A DNA stretch of 64,000 nt, taken from positions 15,973 to 79,972 of the forward strand of contig MESD01000019.1 in NCBI GenBank assembly GCA_001770815.1, given 5' to 3'. Positions 29,764 to 40,300 of this stretch are shown here, piece after piece. A program made the translations under genes and the position numbers. The stretch comes from Burkholderiales bacterium RIFCSPHIGHO2_12_FULL_69_20 (GTDB lineage Bacteria > Pseudomonadota > Gammaproteobacteria > Burkholderiales > Burkholderiaceae_C). Numbering within the stretch: the first letter of the stretch is position 1; each line of letters starts with the position of its first letter. The notes beneath the pieces are model-generated. The model was given only the letters and a program-made list of their open reading frames with translations. It had not been told where the DNA came from and did no database searches.

Positions 29764-32700
29764 TCACAGCCCCTCCAGCGTCAGCACCCGCAGGCCTTCG
29801 TTGCCGCGCGGGTCAATCACCTTCACCGCCACGCGCCAGGGGCGCCCGGCGGGCAGCGCGGGCGGCCGGGCAAAGGGCAGGCTCTGCCAGCCGGTCAGCG
29901 CGTCGAAGCGCGATTCGTCCACCACGCCCTTGTCACCCAGCGCGCGCGCCAGCCTGTCCCACTTCTTGCGGTCGGGGAAAAACGCCTGGCAGATGCAGAA
30001 GCTGCGGCCGTCGTAGTCGGTGTCGACAAACCAGGCGGCGATGCGCTCGCGGCTGGTCGGGTACAGCGCGTTGCTCACCGGGTCGTAGATGTCCATGCCC
30101 TCGACTTCCAGCACGCACTGGCCATCGTCCAGCCGGCGTGGTGGCTTGACGCGCGGCGCCGAGAACACCATGAACAACTGGCTGCCGGGCTGGGTTTTCA
30201 GCAGCTCGCCCATCGCCACGTCGGGCCGGATCAGCGCCATGTGCAGGCGCAGGCGCGGATGGCTGGCCTCGTCGATCACCGCCTGGGCCTGGGCGTCGAA
30301 GCCGAAGCCGGCGAACACCAACTCGTCGTAGCCGGCACGGTTGGCGCTGCGCACTGCATCCTCGACCTGGAACGCCGAGACATTGCCCACCTCGGGGCCG
30401 ATCGACACCGCCACCCGCCGCTCGTCGGCGTCGCCCCAGGCGCCTTCGGCATGCAGCAGGCCCGGCGAGCTGATGGGCTCCAGCCGGGCGAAGCGCTGGT
30501 GCTTGTTGCCGGCAAAGTCCACCCCCGCGGCCTTCAGCAGGCGCAGCACCTTGTCGAGATGGGCCTCGGCATTGCTGCTGCTGATGGCGCCGGTGGAGGC
30601 TTCATCGGCATCGTCGCCAAAGGTGTCCAGTGATTCGGGCGCGCCGGTGATGGGCGAGGCCGGCGGATCGTCGTGCAGGCCCTGCTCCAGAGCGATCACG
30701 CCCTCGATCGAGAACGGCCCGGCCACCCGCACCACGCCGGGCACCGTCTCGGGCTGGTCGACCAGCTCTTCCAGCTCGGCGTTGGCGGCGATGCAGGCAT
30801 TCACCTCGTCCATCTTGGCGCGCCAGGCCGTGCGGTACGCCGCCAGCGCCTGGGCCAGCAGCGGCGGCCAGTCGGCATCGGCGTCGAACGGTACCTGCCA
30901 CGGCTGCCAGGCTGTTTTGGGGATGGCGGCGCGGTAGGCGGTGGCCTGCTTGGCGGTGAGTGCCTTCAAAGGCTTGGCGGCCTTGGCTTCGATGAGGGCT
31001 GCCGGATGGGTGTCAGGCAGCAGCCAGCGGCGCTGGTCGGCTTCGGTCACCGCGTTGGCGCCTTCTTCGCGGTGCTTGCGCACCAAGCGGCCGGCCAGCT
31101 CCTGCCGGTAGGACTTGGCCACCGGCGCCAGCGCGGCGTTCAGCGCCGCCAGCCGCTCGGCCAGCACGGGGTCGTGGCGGGCGAACATCGCGTCGAGTGC
31201 GGTGTTGCGTGCAATGCTGCGCAGCGTGATGTGCGGAACCTTTTTGCAATCGAAAGTCTTCGTCTCGGTCGTGTCGTGTCGTGTCGTGTCGTGTCGTGTC
31301 GTGTCGTGTCGTAGCCACGCGCCACGCGGGTTGCGGGCCAGGTCTTCAGCGCTCAGAGAACGCAGCTTGAAATGCTCGAAGCTGGCCGTCATCAGCCGCT
31401 GCTTGGCCAGCGCCAGCGCCACCCGGCTGGTGTCGCAGGTGATCCAGCGCCGGCCCCATTTCTCGGCGACGAAGGCGGTGGTGCCGCTGCCGCAGGTGGG
31501 GTCGAGCACGAGGTCGCCTGGGTCGGTGGCCATCAGGATGCAGCGCTCAATCACCTTGGTGTTGGTCTGCACAACATAGACCTTGGCATCCGTGAAGCTG
31601 CCAGTGCTGGTGTCGGTCCACATGTTACCCATCGGTTTGACTGCGAAGTCGGCAATGAATCTCTTGTAGCGGAGTGTCGAACCAGTCACGCCTAGTCGAT
31701 TCGCTCGCTCCAGCCTTTTCAGGCCTGGGCCATCACTCTTAAAAGTCCCTTTGGTCACTGGAAAATCCTCGCCCCGGAACTCGAACGACTTCAAGTCACC
31801 GTCGCCGGCCGACCGTGACGAGGTGATGTTGTCCATCGAGAACAGCCGCGAAGACTCCATCAGTGCCTGACGATCGTCGGAGTTGCTGCCACTGAGCGTC
31901 AACTCGTGACCGTTGGCGAATTCGAGGTACTTGTAGATGTTGTCCGGTTCGTTCTCTTTGGGCAGATAGACCGGGTTGAACCGGACGCGGTTGCGGTCCT
32001 TGGCATACCAAATGAGGTAGTCATCAACGGTGGCGAGTAGATCGCCGGACCCTGTCGTTGTCGTCTTGAACGACACGACGCTGACGAAATTCTCTGGACC
32101 GAACACCTCATCCATCAAGCACCTGACCCGATGCAGGTTCTCATCCGAAATCTGCACAAACACGCTGCCGCTGTCGGTCAGCAGCTCCCGCGCCATCGCC
32201 AGGCGGTCGCGCAGGTAGGCCAGGTACGAGTGCACACCCAGCGTCCAGGTGTCGCGGTAGGCCTTCACCATCTCGGGCTCGCGGGTCAGGTCTTGCACCT
32301 TGTCCTTGACGTCGCGCTGGCCCAATTGCGGCTGAAAGTTGCTCTTGAAGCTGATGCCGTAGGGCGGGTCGATGTAGACCATCTGCACCTTGCCCGCCAG
32401 GTCCTCGCGCCGCGACAGGCTGGCCATCACCGCCAGGCTGTCGCCCAGGATCATGCGGTTGCTCCAGTCCACCTCATGGCGGTAGAACTGCACCGCCTCG
32501 GCGTAGCTTTGCTGCGGGTCTGCAAACAGGTCGCGGTTAACGTCCTCGCGCGCCAGCACCCGCAGCATGGCCTGGGTGCTCACCCGCTCATGGATGTGCA
32601 GCGCCACCGGGTCGACTTCGAACCAGGGCCGCTCGCGCTTGCCGCTCCATTCCAGCCAGGGCTCGTGGCGGCGCAGCGCGGCGGCCAGCAATTGCGCCTC

Positions 32701-32979
32701 GTCGTCGCTCAGCGCACGCTGGCGCGCGGTCTGCAGCAGCTCGGGCAGGCGGTCGGTGTCGGCCGGCTGGGTTGACGAGCGCAGCACCGGGCTGAGGTGC
32801 GGGTTGTAGTGGTGGCGCAGCTTGGGCGCTTCTTCCACCCGGCCCTGCGCCTCGATGCCGGCCGGCGGGATGTTCTTGCGCCGGGCGCGGTGCTTGACGG
32901 TCTGGATCGCGTCGCCGGCGTCCTGCGCAGGGGCCGATGTATCCACAACCTCGGCTTGCAGCTTCTTGCGGGTCGCCAT
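29764..32979 (-). CDS. Type III-like site-specific DNA (adenine-N6) methyltransferase, beta-class order, containing a pentanucleotide repeat
   Basis: QMVYIDPPYGISFKSNF (motif IV) before LVLDPTCGSGTTAFVAEKWGRRWI (motif I); internal (RHDTT)3. Confidence 0.93.
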   Translation of the reverse strand: MATRKKLQAEVVDTSAPAQDAGDAIQTVKHRARRKNIPPAGIEAQGRVEEAPKLRHHYNPHLSPVLRSSTQPADTDRLPELLQTARQRALSDDEAQLLAAALRRHEPWLEWSGKRERPWFEVDPVALHIHERVSTQAMLRVLAREDVNRDLFADPQQSYAEAVQFYRHEVDWSNRMILGDSLAVMASLSRREDLAGKVQMVYIDPPYGISFKSNFQPQLGQRDVKDKVQDLTREPEMVKAYRDTWTLGVHSYLAYLRDRLAMARELLTDSGSVFVQISDENLHRVRCLMDEVFGPENFVSVVSFKTTTTGSGDLLATVDDYLIWYAKDRNRVRFNPVYLPKENEPDNIYKYLEFANGHELTLSGSNSDDRQALMESSRLFSMDNITSSRSAGDGDLKSFEFRGEDFPVTKGTFKSDGPGLKRLERANRLGVTGSTLRYKRFIADFAVKPMGNMWTDTSTGSFTDAKVYVVQTNTKVIERCILMATDPGDLVLDPTCGSGTTAFVAEKWGRRWITCDTSRVALALAKQRLMTASFEHFKLRSLSAEDLARNPRGAWLRHDTTRHDTTRHDTTETKTFDCKKVPHITLRSIARNTALDAMFARHDPVLAERLAALNAALAPVAKSYRQELAGRLVRKHREEGANAVTEADQRRWLLPDTHPAALIEAKAAKPLKALTAKQATAYRAAIPKTAWQPWQVPFDADADWPPLLAQALAAYRTAWRAKMDEVNACIAANAELEELVDQPETVPGVVRVAGPFSIEGVIALEQGLHDDPPASPITGAPESLDTFGDDADEASTGAISSSNAEAHLDKVLRLLKAAGVDFAGNKHQRFARLEPISSPGLLHAEGAWGDADERRVAVSIGPEVGNVSAFQVEDAVRSANRAGYDELVFAGFGFDAQAQAVIDEASHPRLRLHMALIRPDVAMGELLKTQPGSQLFMVFSAPRVKPPRRLDDGQCVLEVEGMDIYDPVSNALYPTSRERIAAWFVDTDYDGRSFCICQAFFPDRKKWDRLARALGDKGVVDESRFDALTGWQSLPFARPPALPAGRPWRVAVKVIDPRGNEGLRVLTLEGL
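31268..31312 (+). repeat. Perfect pentanucleotide simple sequence repeat (GTGTC)8 plus partial units (45 nt of period 5) inside the mod ORF
   Basis: Read directly: ggtc(gtgtc)x8gta; reads (RHDTT)n on the coding strand. Confidence 0.98.
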
Positions 32980-33134
32980 GGACGGAGTCTCCCTGAACTC
33001 TGTTGCTTTGATCCAAGCGCCCCAAGGCCGGCCGGGGCCGGCCGTCCCCCACGGGGATCAAGGAAAGTGGCGACGCCACATTTCTCATGAGTCTATGTCC
33101 AGGCTGGCAGCGGCCCGGCGGCAGCCGGGTGACT

Positions 33135-34043
33135 TCAGCGCAGCGCCAGATCCAGCGCCACACCGGCGAACACCGCAAAGCCCAGCCAGTGGTTCAGCCG
33201 GAAGGCCTTGAAGCAGCCTTCGCGAGTGCGGCCGCGGATCAGCGTGTAGTGCCACAGCGCCTGCACGCCCGCGGCGGCGATGCCGGCGGCGAACACCGCG
33301 CCCAGGCCCAGCCTGTGCCCCAGCACCGCCCAACTGGCCAGGTACGCGGCATAAAAGCCCATCACCGCGGCCACGTCCCAGCCGCCCAGCGTCAGCGCCG
33401 AGGTCTGGATGCCGATCTTCAGGTCGTCGTCGCGGTCGACCATCGCGTACTCGGTGTCGTAGGCCAGCACCCAGCACAGGTTGCCCAGCAGCAGCAGCCA
33501 GGCGGCCGCGGGCACCGCCGCGGCGATGCCCGCCACGCCCCAATCGCGCCCGCCCAGCACCGCGGAGAAGGCCATCGGGATGCCGAAGCTGAAGGCCACG
33601 CCCAGCACCGCCTGCGGCATCGCCACGCTGCGCTTGGCATAGGGATAGATCAGCGCGATGGCCAGCGCGGCGAACGACAGCGTGATGGTGGGCGGGTTGG
33701 TCGTCAGCACCAGCATGAAGGCCGCCAGCGCCAGCAGCGCGCCCAGCATCAAGGCCTCGCGCACCGGCAGCGCACCGCTGGTGACCGGCCGGCGCGCGGT
33801 GCGCTTGACGTGGCGGTCGAACTCGCGGTCGGCCACGTCGTTGCTGCAGCAGCCGGCGCTGCGCATCAGGATGGTGCCGAGCACGAACACCGCCAGCAGG
33901 TGCCAGCCGGGCCAGCCGTCGGCGGCGATCCACAGCGCGCTGAGCGTGGGCCACAGCAGCAGCAGCCAGCCGGCCGGGCGGTCCCAGCGGACCAGATCGA
34001 GGTAAAGCGTCAGGCGCGAGGGTGCCGGGGCGGTGAGGGCCAT
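33135..34043 (-). CDS. ubiA: 4-hydroxybenzoate octaprenyltransferase
   Basis: [69 protein letters not shown]. Confidence 0.96.
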   Translation of the reverse strand: MALTAPAPSRLTLYLDLVRWDRPAGWLLLLWPTLSALWIAADGWPGWHLLAVFVLGTILMRSAGCCSNDVADREFDRHVKRTARRPVTSGALPVREALMLGALLALAAFMLVLTTNPPTITLSFAALAIALIYPYAKRSVAMPQAVLGVAFSFGIPMAFSAVLGGRDWGVAGIAAAVPAAAWLLLLGNLCWVLAYDTEYAMVDRDDDLKIGIQTSALTLGGWDVAAVMGFYAAYLASWAVLGHRLGLGAVFAAGIAAAGVQALWHYTLIRGRTREGCFKAFRLNHWLGFAVFAGVALDLALR

Positions 34044-34090
34044 GGCCGGAATTATCGGCCGCCCACGCAAGCCGCCGGCCATGCCGGCCT

Positions 34091-36517
34091 TCAACCGAAG
34101 CGGTAGCTGGCGAAATCGGGCTGCGCGATGGCGCGCTGGTACTCGCCCGTGAAGCCCGGCCACAGCGCCACCACCTTGCCAGCTTCGGTGCGGTACCAAC
34201 TGCGGCAGCTGGTCCACACCGAGCCGTTCAGCCGCGCCTGCAAGGCATCGTTGTGGGCGCGAAAGACCTCGGGCTTGAGGTCCAGCCAGCGCTCGCCGCC
34301 GGCCAGTACCCGCTGCATGCAGGCCACCGCGTAGGCCGCCTCGGGCTCGATGTAGAGCAGGGTGCTGGTGTGGCCGGTGGCGGTGTTGGGGCCCAGCATC
34401 AGGAACAGGTTGGGGAAGCCCGCGACGGTGATGCCGAAATAGGCTTCGGGGCCCTGCGCCCAGGCCTCGCGCAGCGTGCGCCCGCCCCGGCCGGTGACGG
34501 TGATCGTCGACAGCAGCTGCACCGTGTCGAAGCCGGTGGCGCACACCAACGCATCGATGGCCCGCTCGCGGCCATCGGCGGTGACGATGCCGTGCGGCGT
34601 GATGCGGCTGATCGCCTCGGTCACCAGCTCGCAGTGGGGCCGCGCCAGCGCCGGCAAGTACTCGTTGCTGTAGATCAGCCGCTTGCAGCCCAGCGGGTAA
34701 GGCGGCGTCAGCTTCTTGCGCAGTGCGGCGTCGGGCACCTGGCGCTGCAGGTGCATCGCCGCGGTCTTGAGCATGCCGCGGCGCGCGGCCGTGCCCTCGT
34801 CGAAGCCCTTGCGGCCCCATTCCAGCACCCGGTACCAAAACCCGCGCACCGCCTTGGCATAAGGCGGCAAGTGAGCGAGCAGCCGGTCGAGTGCGTTGTA
34901 GCGACGGTCGAGCCGCGGCAGCACCCAGTTGGCGGTGCGCTGGAAGACGTGCAACTGCGCCGCCTGGGCGGCAATCGGCGGGACCAGCTGCGAGGCGGTG
35001 GAGCCGGTGCCGATCACCGCCACCCTCTGGCCACTCAGGTCGACGCCGTGATCCCAGCGTGCCGAGTGCAGCAACTGGCCCTTGAAATCATCCAGCCCGG
35101 GGATGTCGGGAAAGCGCGCCTGGCTCAGCGGCCCGGTGCTGCAGACGAAGAAGCGCGCGCGCAACCGCTGGCCCGCGGCGGTGGCCAGCTGCCAGTGGCC
35201 GCTGGTCTCGTCGAAATGCGCCTCGGTCAGCTGGGTGCCACAGCGGATGTGCGGGGTGATGCCGTGCTGCTGCGCCACCCGCCGCATGTAGGCCTGGATC
35301 TCGGGCGCGGTGGCGAAACGCCGCGTCCATTGTGGGTTGGGCGCAAACGAGAACGAGTACAGCGGCGCCGGCACGTCGACCTGCGCGCCGGGGTAGGTGT
35401 TGTCCCACCAGGTGCCGCCCAGGCCGGGCGACTTCTCCAGGATCACGAAGTCGTGCAGGCCGGCCTTCTTCAGCGCGATGGCGATGCACAGGCCCGACAT
35501 GCCGGCGCCCAGGATCACCACGGTGTGCTCGCTGATCTGGGCGGCGGGCGCGGTGGCGGCGGTGGTGTTCACCGCATCGACCGCTTGGCCGATGAAGTGG
35601 GCGGCACGCGCCAGCGCCGCATCGGCACTGGGCAGCGCGCCGGCGTGCGACTGGAAGACATGCCAGCGGCCGGCAGTCACCTCGCAGCGCACGGCCCCAC
35701 CGGCGGCCTGCAGCGCATCGTGCAGGCGCAGGCTTTCGGCGTGCAGCAGGTCGTCGGTGCCGACCTGGATCAGCGCCGGCGGCAGGCCCTGCAGATCACC
35801 CAACAAGGGCGAGACGCCCGGCTGCGCCGCATCGGCACCGGCCAGGTAATGCAACGCGCCAGCGGCCACCCAGGCATGGCTGAGCATGGCCTCGCCCGAC
35901 GTGGGGGGCGGCAGCCGGGCCAGCGTGGCATCGACCCAGGGCGCCATCAGCAGCAGCGCGGCGGGCGCGGCAGCGCCGACATCAGTGGGCTCGGTGGCAT
36001 CACGCAGCGCCAGCGCGGTGGCCAGCGCCAGGCCGGCGCCGGCCGAATCACCGGCCAGCACCACCGGGCCTTGCAGGCGCAAGGCGCGCACGGCGGCCAG
36101 CGCATCGTGCAGTGCGGCGGGAAAGGGATGCTCCGGCGCCAGCCGGTAGTCGAGCGCAAACACCGCCATGCCGGTGCCCCGTGCCAGCGCGCCGGTGATG
36201 CCGCGGTGGGTGGCCGGGCTGCCCACGCAGTAGGCGCCGCCGTGCAGGTACAGCACAGTGCCACGGCGCGGTGTGCCGTCTCGTGGACGCACCCACTCGC
36301 CGGGCACACCGGCCATGCCGCCAACGCGGTCGGGCGTGATCCGCACACCGCGCGGCGGCAGGTTCAGCCGCGCCACCACGCCCAGCCAGCGGCGCTGCGC
36401 GGTGATGGACCAGCGCGGCGAAAACGCCGGCTTGAGCAGGGCCTTCAGCGTGCCGCGCAGCAGCGGGGCCAGCAGCGCTTCGAGGGCGCCTGCGGGATGG
36501 AAGGTTTCAAGCGCCAT
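34091..36517 (-). CDS. Fused alpha/beta-hydrolase (HSL-family esterase) - Baeyer-Villiger-type flavin monooxygenase
   Basis: N-term [18 protein letters not shown] and [15 protein letters not shown]-term [34 protein letters not shown] (BVMO-like), [13 protein letters not shown]. Confidence 0.92.
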   Translation of the reverse strand: MALETFHPAGALEALLAPLLRGTLKALLKPAFSPRWSITAQRRWLGVVARLNLPPRGVRITPDRVGGMAGVPGEWVRPRDGTPRRGTVLYLHGGAYCVGSPATHRGITGALARGTGMAVFALDYRLAPEHPFPAALHDALAAVRALRLQGPVVLAGDSAGAGLALATALALRDATEPTDVGAAAPAALLLMAPWVDATLARLPPPTSGEAMLSHAWVAAGALHYLAGADAAQPGVSPLLGDLQGLPPALIQVGTDDLLHAESLRLHDALQAAGGAVRCEVTAGRWHVFQSHAGALPSADAALARAAHFIGQAVDAVNTTAATAPAAQISEHTVVILGAGMSGLCIAIALKKAGLHDFVILEKSPGLGGTWWDNTYPGAQVDVPAPLYSFSFAPNPQWTRRFATAPEIQAYMRRVAQQHGITPHIRCGTQLTEAHFDETSGHWQLATAAGQRLRARFFVCSTGPLSQARFPDIPGLDDFKGQLLHSARWDHGVDLSGQRVAVIGTGSTASQLVPPIAAQAAQLHVFQRTANWVLPRLDRRYNALDRLLAHLPPYAKAVRGFWYRVLEWGRKGFDEGTAARRGMLKTAAMHLQRQVPDAALRKKLTPPYPLGCKRLIYSNEYLPALARPHCELVTEAISRITPHGIVTADGRERAIDALVCATGFDTVQLLSTITVTGRGGRTLREAWAQGPEAYFGITVAGFPNLFLMLGPNTATGHTSTLLYIEPEAAYAVACMQRVLAGGERWLDLKPEVFRAHNDALQARLNGSVWTSCRSWYRTEAGKVVALWPGFTGEYQRAIAQPDFASYRFG

Positions 36518-36574
36518 GACGCGGCGACGCAGCGGCCGGGGCGTGGCGGGCCGATGGCCTGATGAGCCGGTCGC

Positions 36575-36994
36575 TCACGGCTTGGCGAAGAACTTCACCC
36601 CGGGGAGGCCTTCGAAGTGCCGGTCCTGGGTCCACAACTCGGCACCGTGTTGGCGTGCGGTGGCGTAGATCAGGCTGTCGGCCATCGGCAGGCCATTGAC
36701 GGCAGCGGCCAGCACCAGGTTCAGGTCGATCGGTACCACCTGGCCGCGCTGCATCAGGCCGAGTGCCGCCACGGCGGCCTCTTCACCCGCTTCGCGGGCC
36801 AGCTTCTTGACCACCTCGTACACGGTCAACACCGGCACGACCAGGGTCTCGACGGCGTCGATGGCGGCGGCGAACTGGTCGGCCTGGGGGCTGTCGGCAA
36901 AGTACTCCAGCCAGCACGAGGAGTCGATTACCCGCACGACTGCGGCAGTGGCCGGCGCGCGCCGCGTGCGCCTGGGCTTGGCGGCGGTGGTCAC
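36575..36994 (-). CDS. VapC-like PIN-domain toxin (start uncertain)
   Basis: VRVIDSSCWLEYFAD...LPMADSLIYATARQHGAELWTQDRHFEGLPGVKFF. Confidence 0.88.
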   Translation of the reverse strand: MTTAAKPRRTRRAPATAAVVRVIDSSCWLEYFADSPQADQFAAAIDAVETLVVPVLTVYEVVKKLAREAGEEAAVAALGLMQRGQVVPIDLNLVLAAAVNGLPMADSLIYATARQHGAELWTQDRHFEGLPGVKFFAKP

Positions 36995-37200
36995 AGCGGC
37001 CTATCGTCGTCGCGGATGACGTGGGTGTCGATGCCGCGCGCCAGGCCGCGCAGGGCCGACGGCGGCAACAGCGGCATCAGGCGCAGGCCGCCGTTGAATT
37101 CGATGACCTGCAGCTTGGCGCCGGGCTGCAGATTCAGGCGCTGGCGCACCGCCAGCGGGATCACCACCTGGAACTTGGGCGAAACGGTCACGGTCGTCAT
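36991..37200 (-). CDS. AbrB/MazE/VapB-like antitoxin
   Basis: TVTVSPKFQVVIPLAVRQRLNLQPGAKLQVIEFNGGLRLMP; ATGA overlap with toxin start. Confidence 0.9.
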   Translation of the reverse strand: MTTVTVSPKFQVVIPLAVRQRLNLQPGAKLQVIEFNGGLRLMPLLPPSALRGLARGIDTHVIRDDDRPL

Positions 37201-37326
37201 ATCGATGACTCTAGCGTATGACGTTGTGGCTGTCGATCAAAAGGGCGGTCTCAGGGATGCCCGCCCCGCGTGCGCGCGTAGCGAGTCGCCTGTTGGTTAT
37301 GCTCACCCGGAGATCCCTGGAGTCCC

Positions 37327-40300
37327 ATGAAAGCAATGTCCATCGACGTGGCGGTGTCCACGTTCGGCGCTGCAGCCGCGGCCAAGCTGCGAAGTGCTGC
37401 GGCGGTCGGTCAGCCCGAAGACCAGATCCGCGGTCCGTTCGAGCGTTTGCTCGAAGACCTGGCGGCCCTGGGCGGCTTTGGCAAAGGCACGGTGGTCGCC
37501 ATCGGTGAGAGCATCGTCTCCGACCTGCGAACCCGGCCCGACTACGCCGTCACGGTGCATGGCGCATTGGTCGGCTTCATCGAGCTCAAGGCGCCTGGAA
37601 AAGGTGCCGATCCCCGCCGATTCAGAGACGTGCATGACAAGGCCCAGTGGCAGCGTCTGCAGTCGCTGCCCAACCTGATCTATACCGACGGCAACGAGTT
37701 CAGCCTGTGGCAGAACGGCCTACTGGCCAGTGCGGTGGTGCGCCTGCAGGGCGACATCGAAATCGACGGTGCCGCGCTGTTGCCGGCCCCGGGCCTGCAA
37801 GGGCTGTTCGACTTCTTCCTGCGGTGGCAGCCGATCGCGCCGCGTTCCGCCAAGGAATTGGCCGAGGTGAGCGCCAGGCTGTGCCGCCTGCTGCGCGACG
37901 AGGTGATCGAGGCGCTGGAACGCAAGACCGAGGCGTTGACCACGCTGGCGCTCGACTGGCGCGGCCTGCTCTTCCCCCAGGCCAGCGACGAGCAGTTTGC
38001 CGACGGCTACGCGCAGGCAGTCACGTTTGGCCTGCTGATCGCGCGGGCGCGAGGCATCACCATCGGCACCGATCTGCACAAAGTGGCCGAAGGTTTGAAG
38101 GACTCGGCCTCGCTGATCGGTGCCGCGCTGCAACTGCTGACCGACAACCAGGCCACCCGCCGGGCGCTCAACACCGCCCTCAGCACGCTGGAGCGTGTGC
38201 TCGACGCGGTGGACTGGCCCAGGATCAGCAAGGGCAAGGCCGATGCCTGGCTGTACTTCTACGAAGACTTCCTGGGCATCTACGACAACACGCTGCGCAA
38301 GGAAACCGGCTCGTACTACACGCCGCCTGAAGTGGTCGGCGCGATGGTGGCGCTGGTCGACCAGGCCTTGCAGCGCCCGGGCTTCGGCCTGCCGCGCGGG
38401 CTGGCCGACGACAGCGTGACGGTGGCCGACCCCGCCACCGGCACCGGCACCTTCGTGCTGGGCGTGCTACGGCACCTGGCCGCGCGCATCCATGAGGATG
38501 AAGGCGAAGGGGCCGTGCCGGCCGGCATCGAATCGGCGTTGAAGCGGCTGGTGGCCTTCGAGCTGCAGCTGGGGCCGTTTGCAGTGGCCCAGCTGCGCCT
38601 GCTGGCCGAGGTGGTGGCCTTGACCGGGGCGCTGCCCAAGGTGGCGCCACGCATGTACGTGACCGACACACTGAGCAACCCCAACGACGACGGCGGCAGC
38701 TTTCCCGGCTTCACCGCGGCCATTGGCCAGCAGCGGCGCGCCGCCAACCGCGTCAAGCGCGAGCAGCCCATCACGGTGGTCATCGGCAACCCGCCCTACA
38801 AGGACAAGGCCAGGGGCCTGGGCGGCTGGGTCGAAGGCGCCAGCCGCCTGAAGGGCGAGTACGCACCGCTCGACGACTGGCAGCCGCTGCGCGAGTGGGG
38901 CATGGGCGCCCATGCCAAGCACCTGCGCAACCTCTACATCTACTTCTGGCGCTGGGCCAGCCGCAAGGTGTTCGAGCCCTTCGACGGCCAGGCCGAGGGC
39001 GGTGGGCACGGCATCGTGGCCTTCATCTCGGCGGCGGGCTTCATCAGCGGGCCGGCCTTCGAGCGCATGCGCCAGCACCTGCGCGAGTGGTGCCACGAGA
39101 TCTGGGTGATCGATTGCTCACCCGAGGGCCACCAGCCCGAGGTGTCGTCCCGCATCTTCCAGGGTGTGCAGCAGCCGGTGTGCATCGTGCTGGCGGCGCG
39201 GCATGTGGGCACGCACAGGTCCGGGCCGGCGCAGGTGCGTTGGCGGGCATTGCCTGAAGCGCACCGCAACGCCAAGTTCGAGGCCTTGAAGACCTTGACG
39301 CTGAACGACACCGGCTGGCAGGACTGCCCGAGCGACGGGCGCGCGCCGTTCTTGCCGACAACGAGTCGTCAGTGGTCGCAATTCCCTCTTGTAGACGACC
39401 TGTTCGTCTACGGCGGCTCAGGAGTTCAACCGATGCGCGTGTGGGTAATTGCGCCTGATGCCGAGTCCCTGGCGTCACGTTGGCGGCGGCTGGTTGAGGC
39501 CCCAGCGGACCAAAAGCAGACCCTGTTCCACCCTACCTTGCGCGGCGGCCTGCCCGCCGACCGGCACATCGACTCCGTGGTCAGGGACCCCATTCCTGGC
39601 TACCCGCAGAACCTCCAGCCCGTCGCTGAAGACACGGGCGTTTGCCCGCCACCGCTCCGGTATGGCAGTCGATCGTTTGACCGGCAGTGGATCATTCCCG
39701 ATGCGCGCGTCATCACCCAGCCGAATGCAAATCTCTGGCGCGGGTTGTCGGAGCGGCAGGTTTTCCTGACCTTGCTGCATGATCGCCACCCCGGAAGTGG
39801 CCCCGCGACAACGTTTACGGGGCTGGTTCCGGACAAGCATCACTTCAAGGGCTCGTTTGGCGGGCGGGCATTTCCGCTGTGGACCGACGCGTCCTCGGCC
39901 CTCCCCAACCTGCGGTCAACGTTGGTGGCGCATTTGGCTGGCACCTTTGGGCAAGCCGTCGATGCCGAGGACCTCTTTGCCTACATCGCCGCCGTCACCG
40001 CTCACCCCGGTTATGGGCAACGCTTCGACCAAGACTTGGCCACTCCGGGTCTGCGCATCCCGCTGACCGCCGACGCCGCCACTTTCGCCGAAGCGGTCGC
40101 CCTCGGCCGTCGCGTGGTGTGGCTGCACACCTTCGGCGAACGCTTCGCCGACACGGCCGCCGATCGCCCGCCGGCCCCGCCGCGTCTGCCGGCGGGCCGC
40201 CGGCCCCAGGTGCCCAAGGGCGGCGCCATCCCACTCGACGCTGTGGGCATGCCCGATGTAATGAGTTACGACGCCGCGTTGCAGCGCCTGCACATCGGCA

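Noticed and set aside
31268-31312. Pentamer tract as an assembly artefact
   Set aside because: Cannot be excluded without reads, but the ORF is open across it and resumes recognisable Mod homology (KVPHITLRSIARN) in the same frame, supporting a real ON-state tract.
33135-34838. 567-aa ORF extending ubiA upstream
   Set aside because: Residues before [25 protein letters not shown] are out-of-frame translation of the adjacent BVMO gene; ubiA start set at 34043.
34253-36562. 769-aa plus-strand ORF opposite the esterase-BVMO gene
   Set aside because: Shadow ORF, same reasons.
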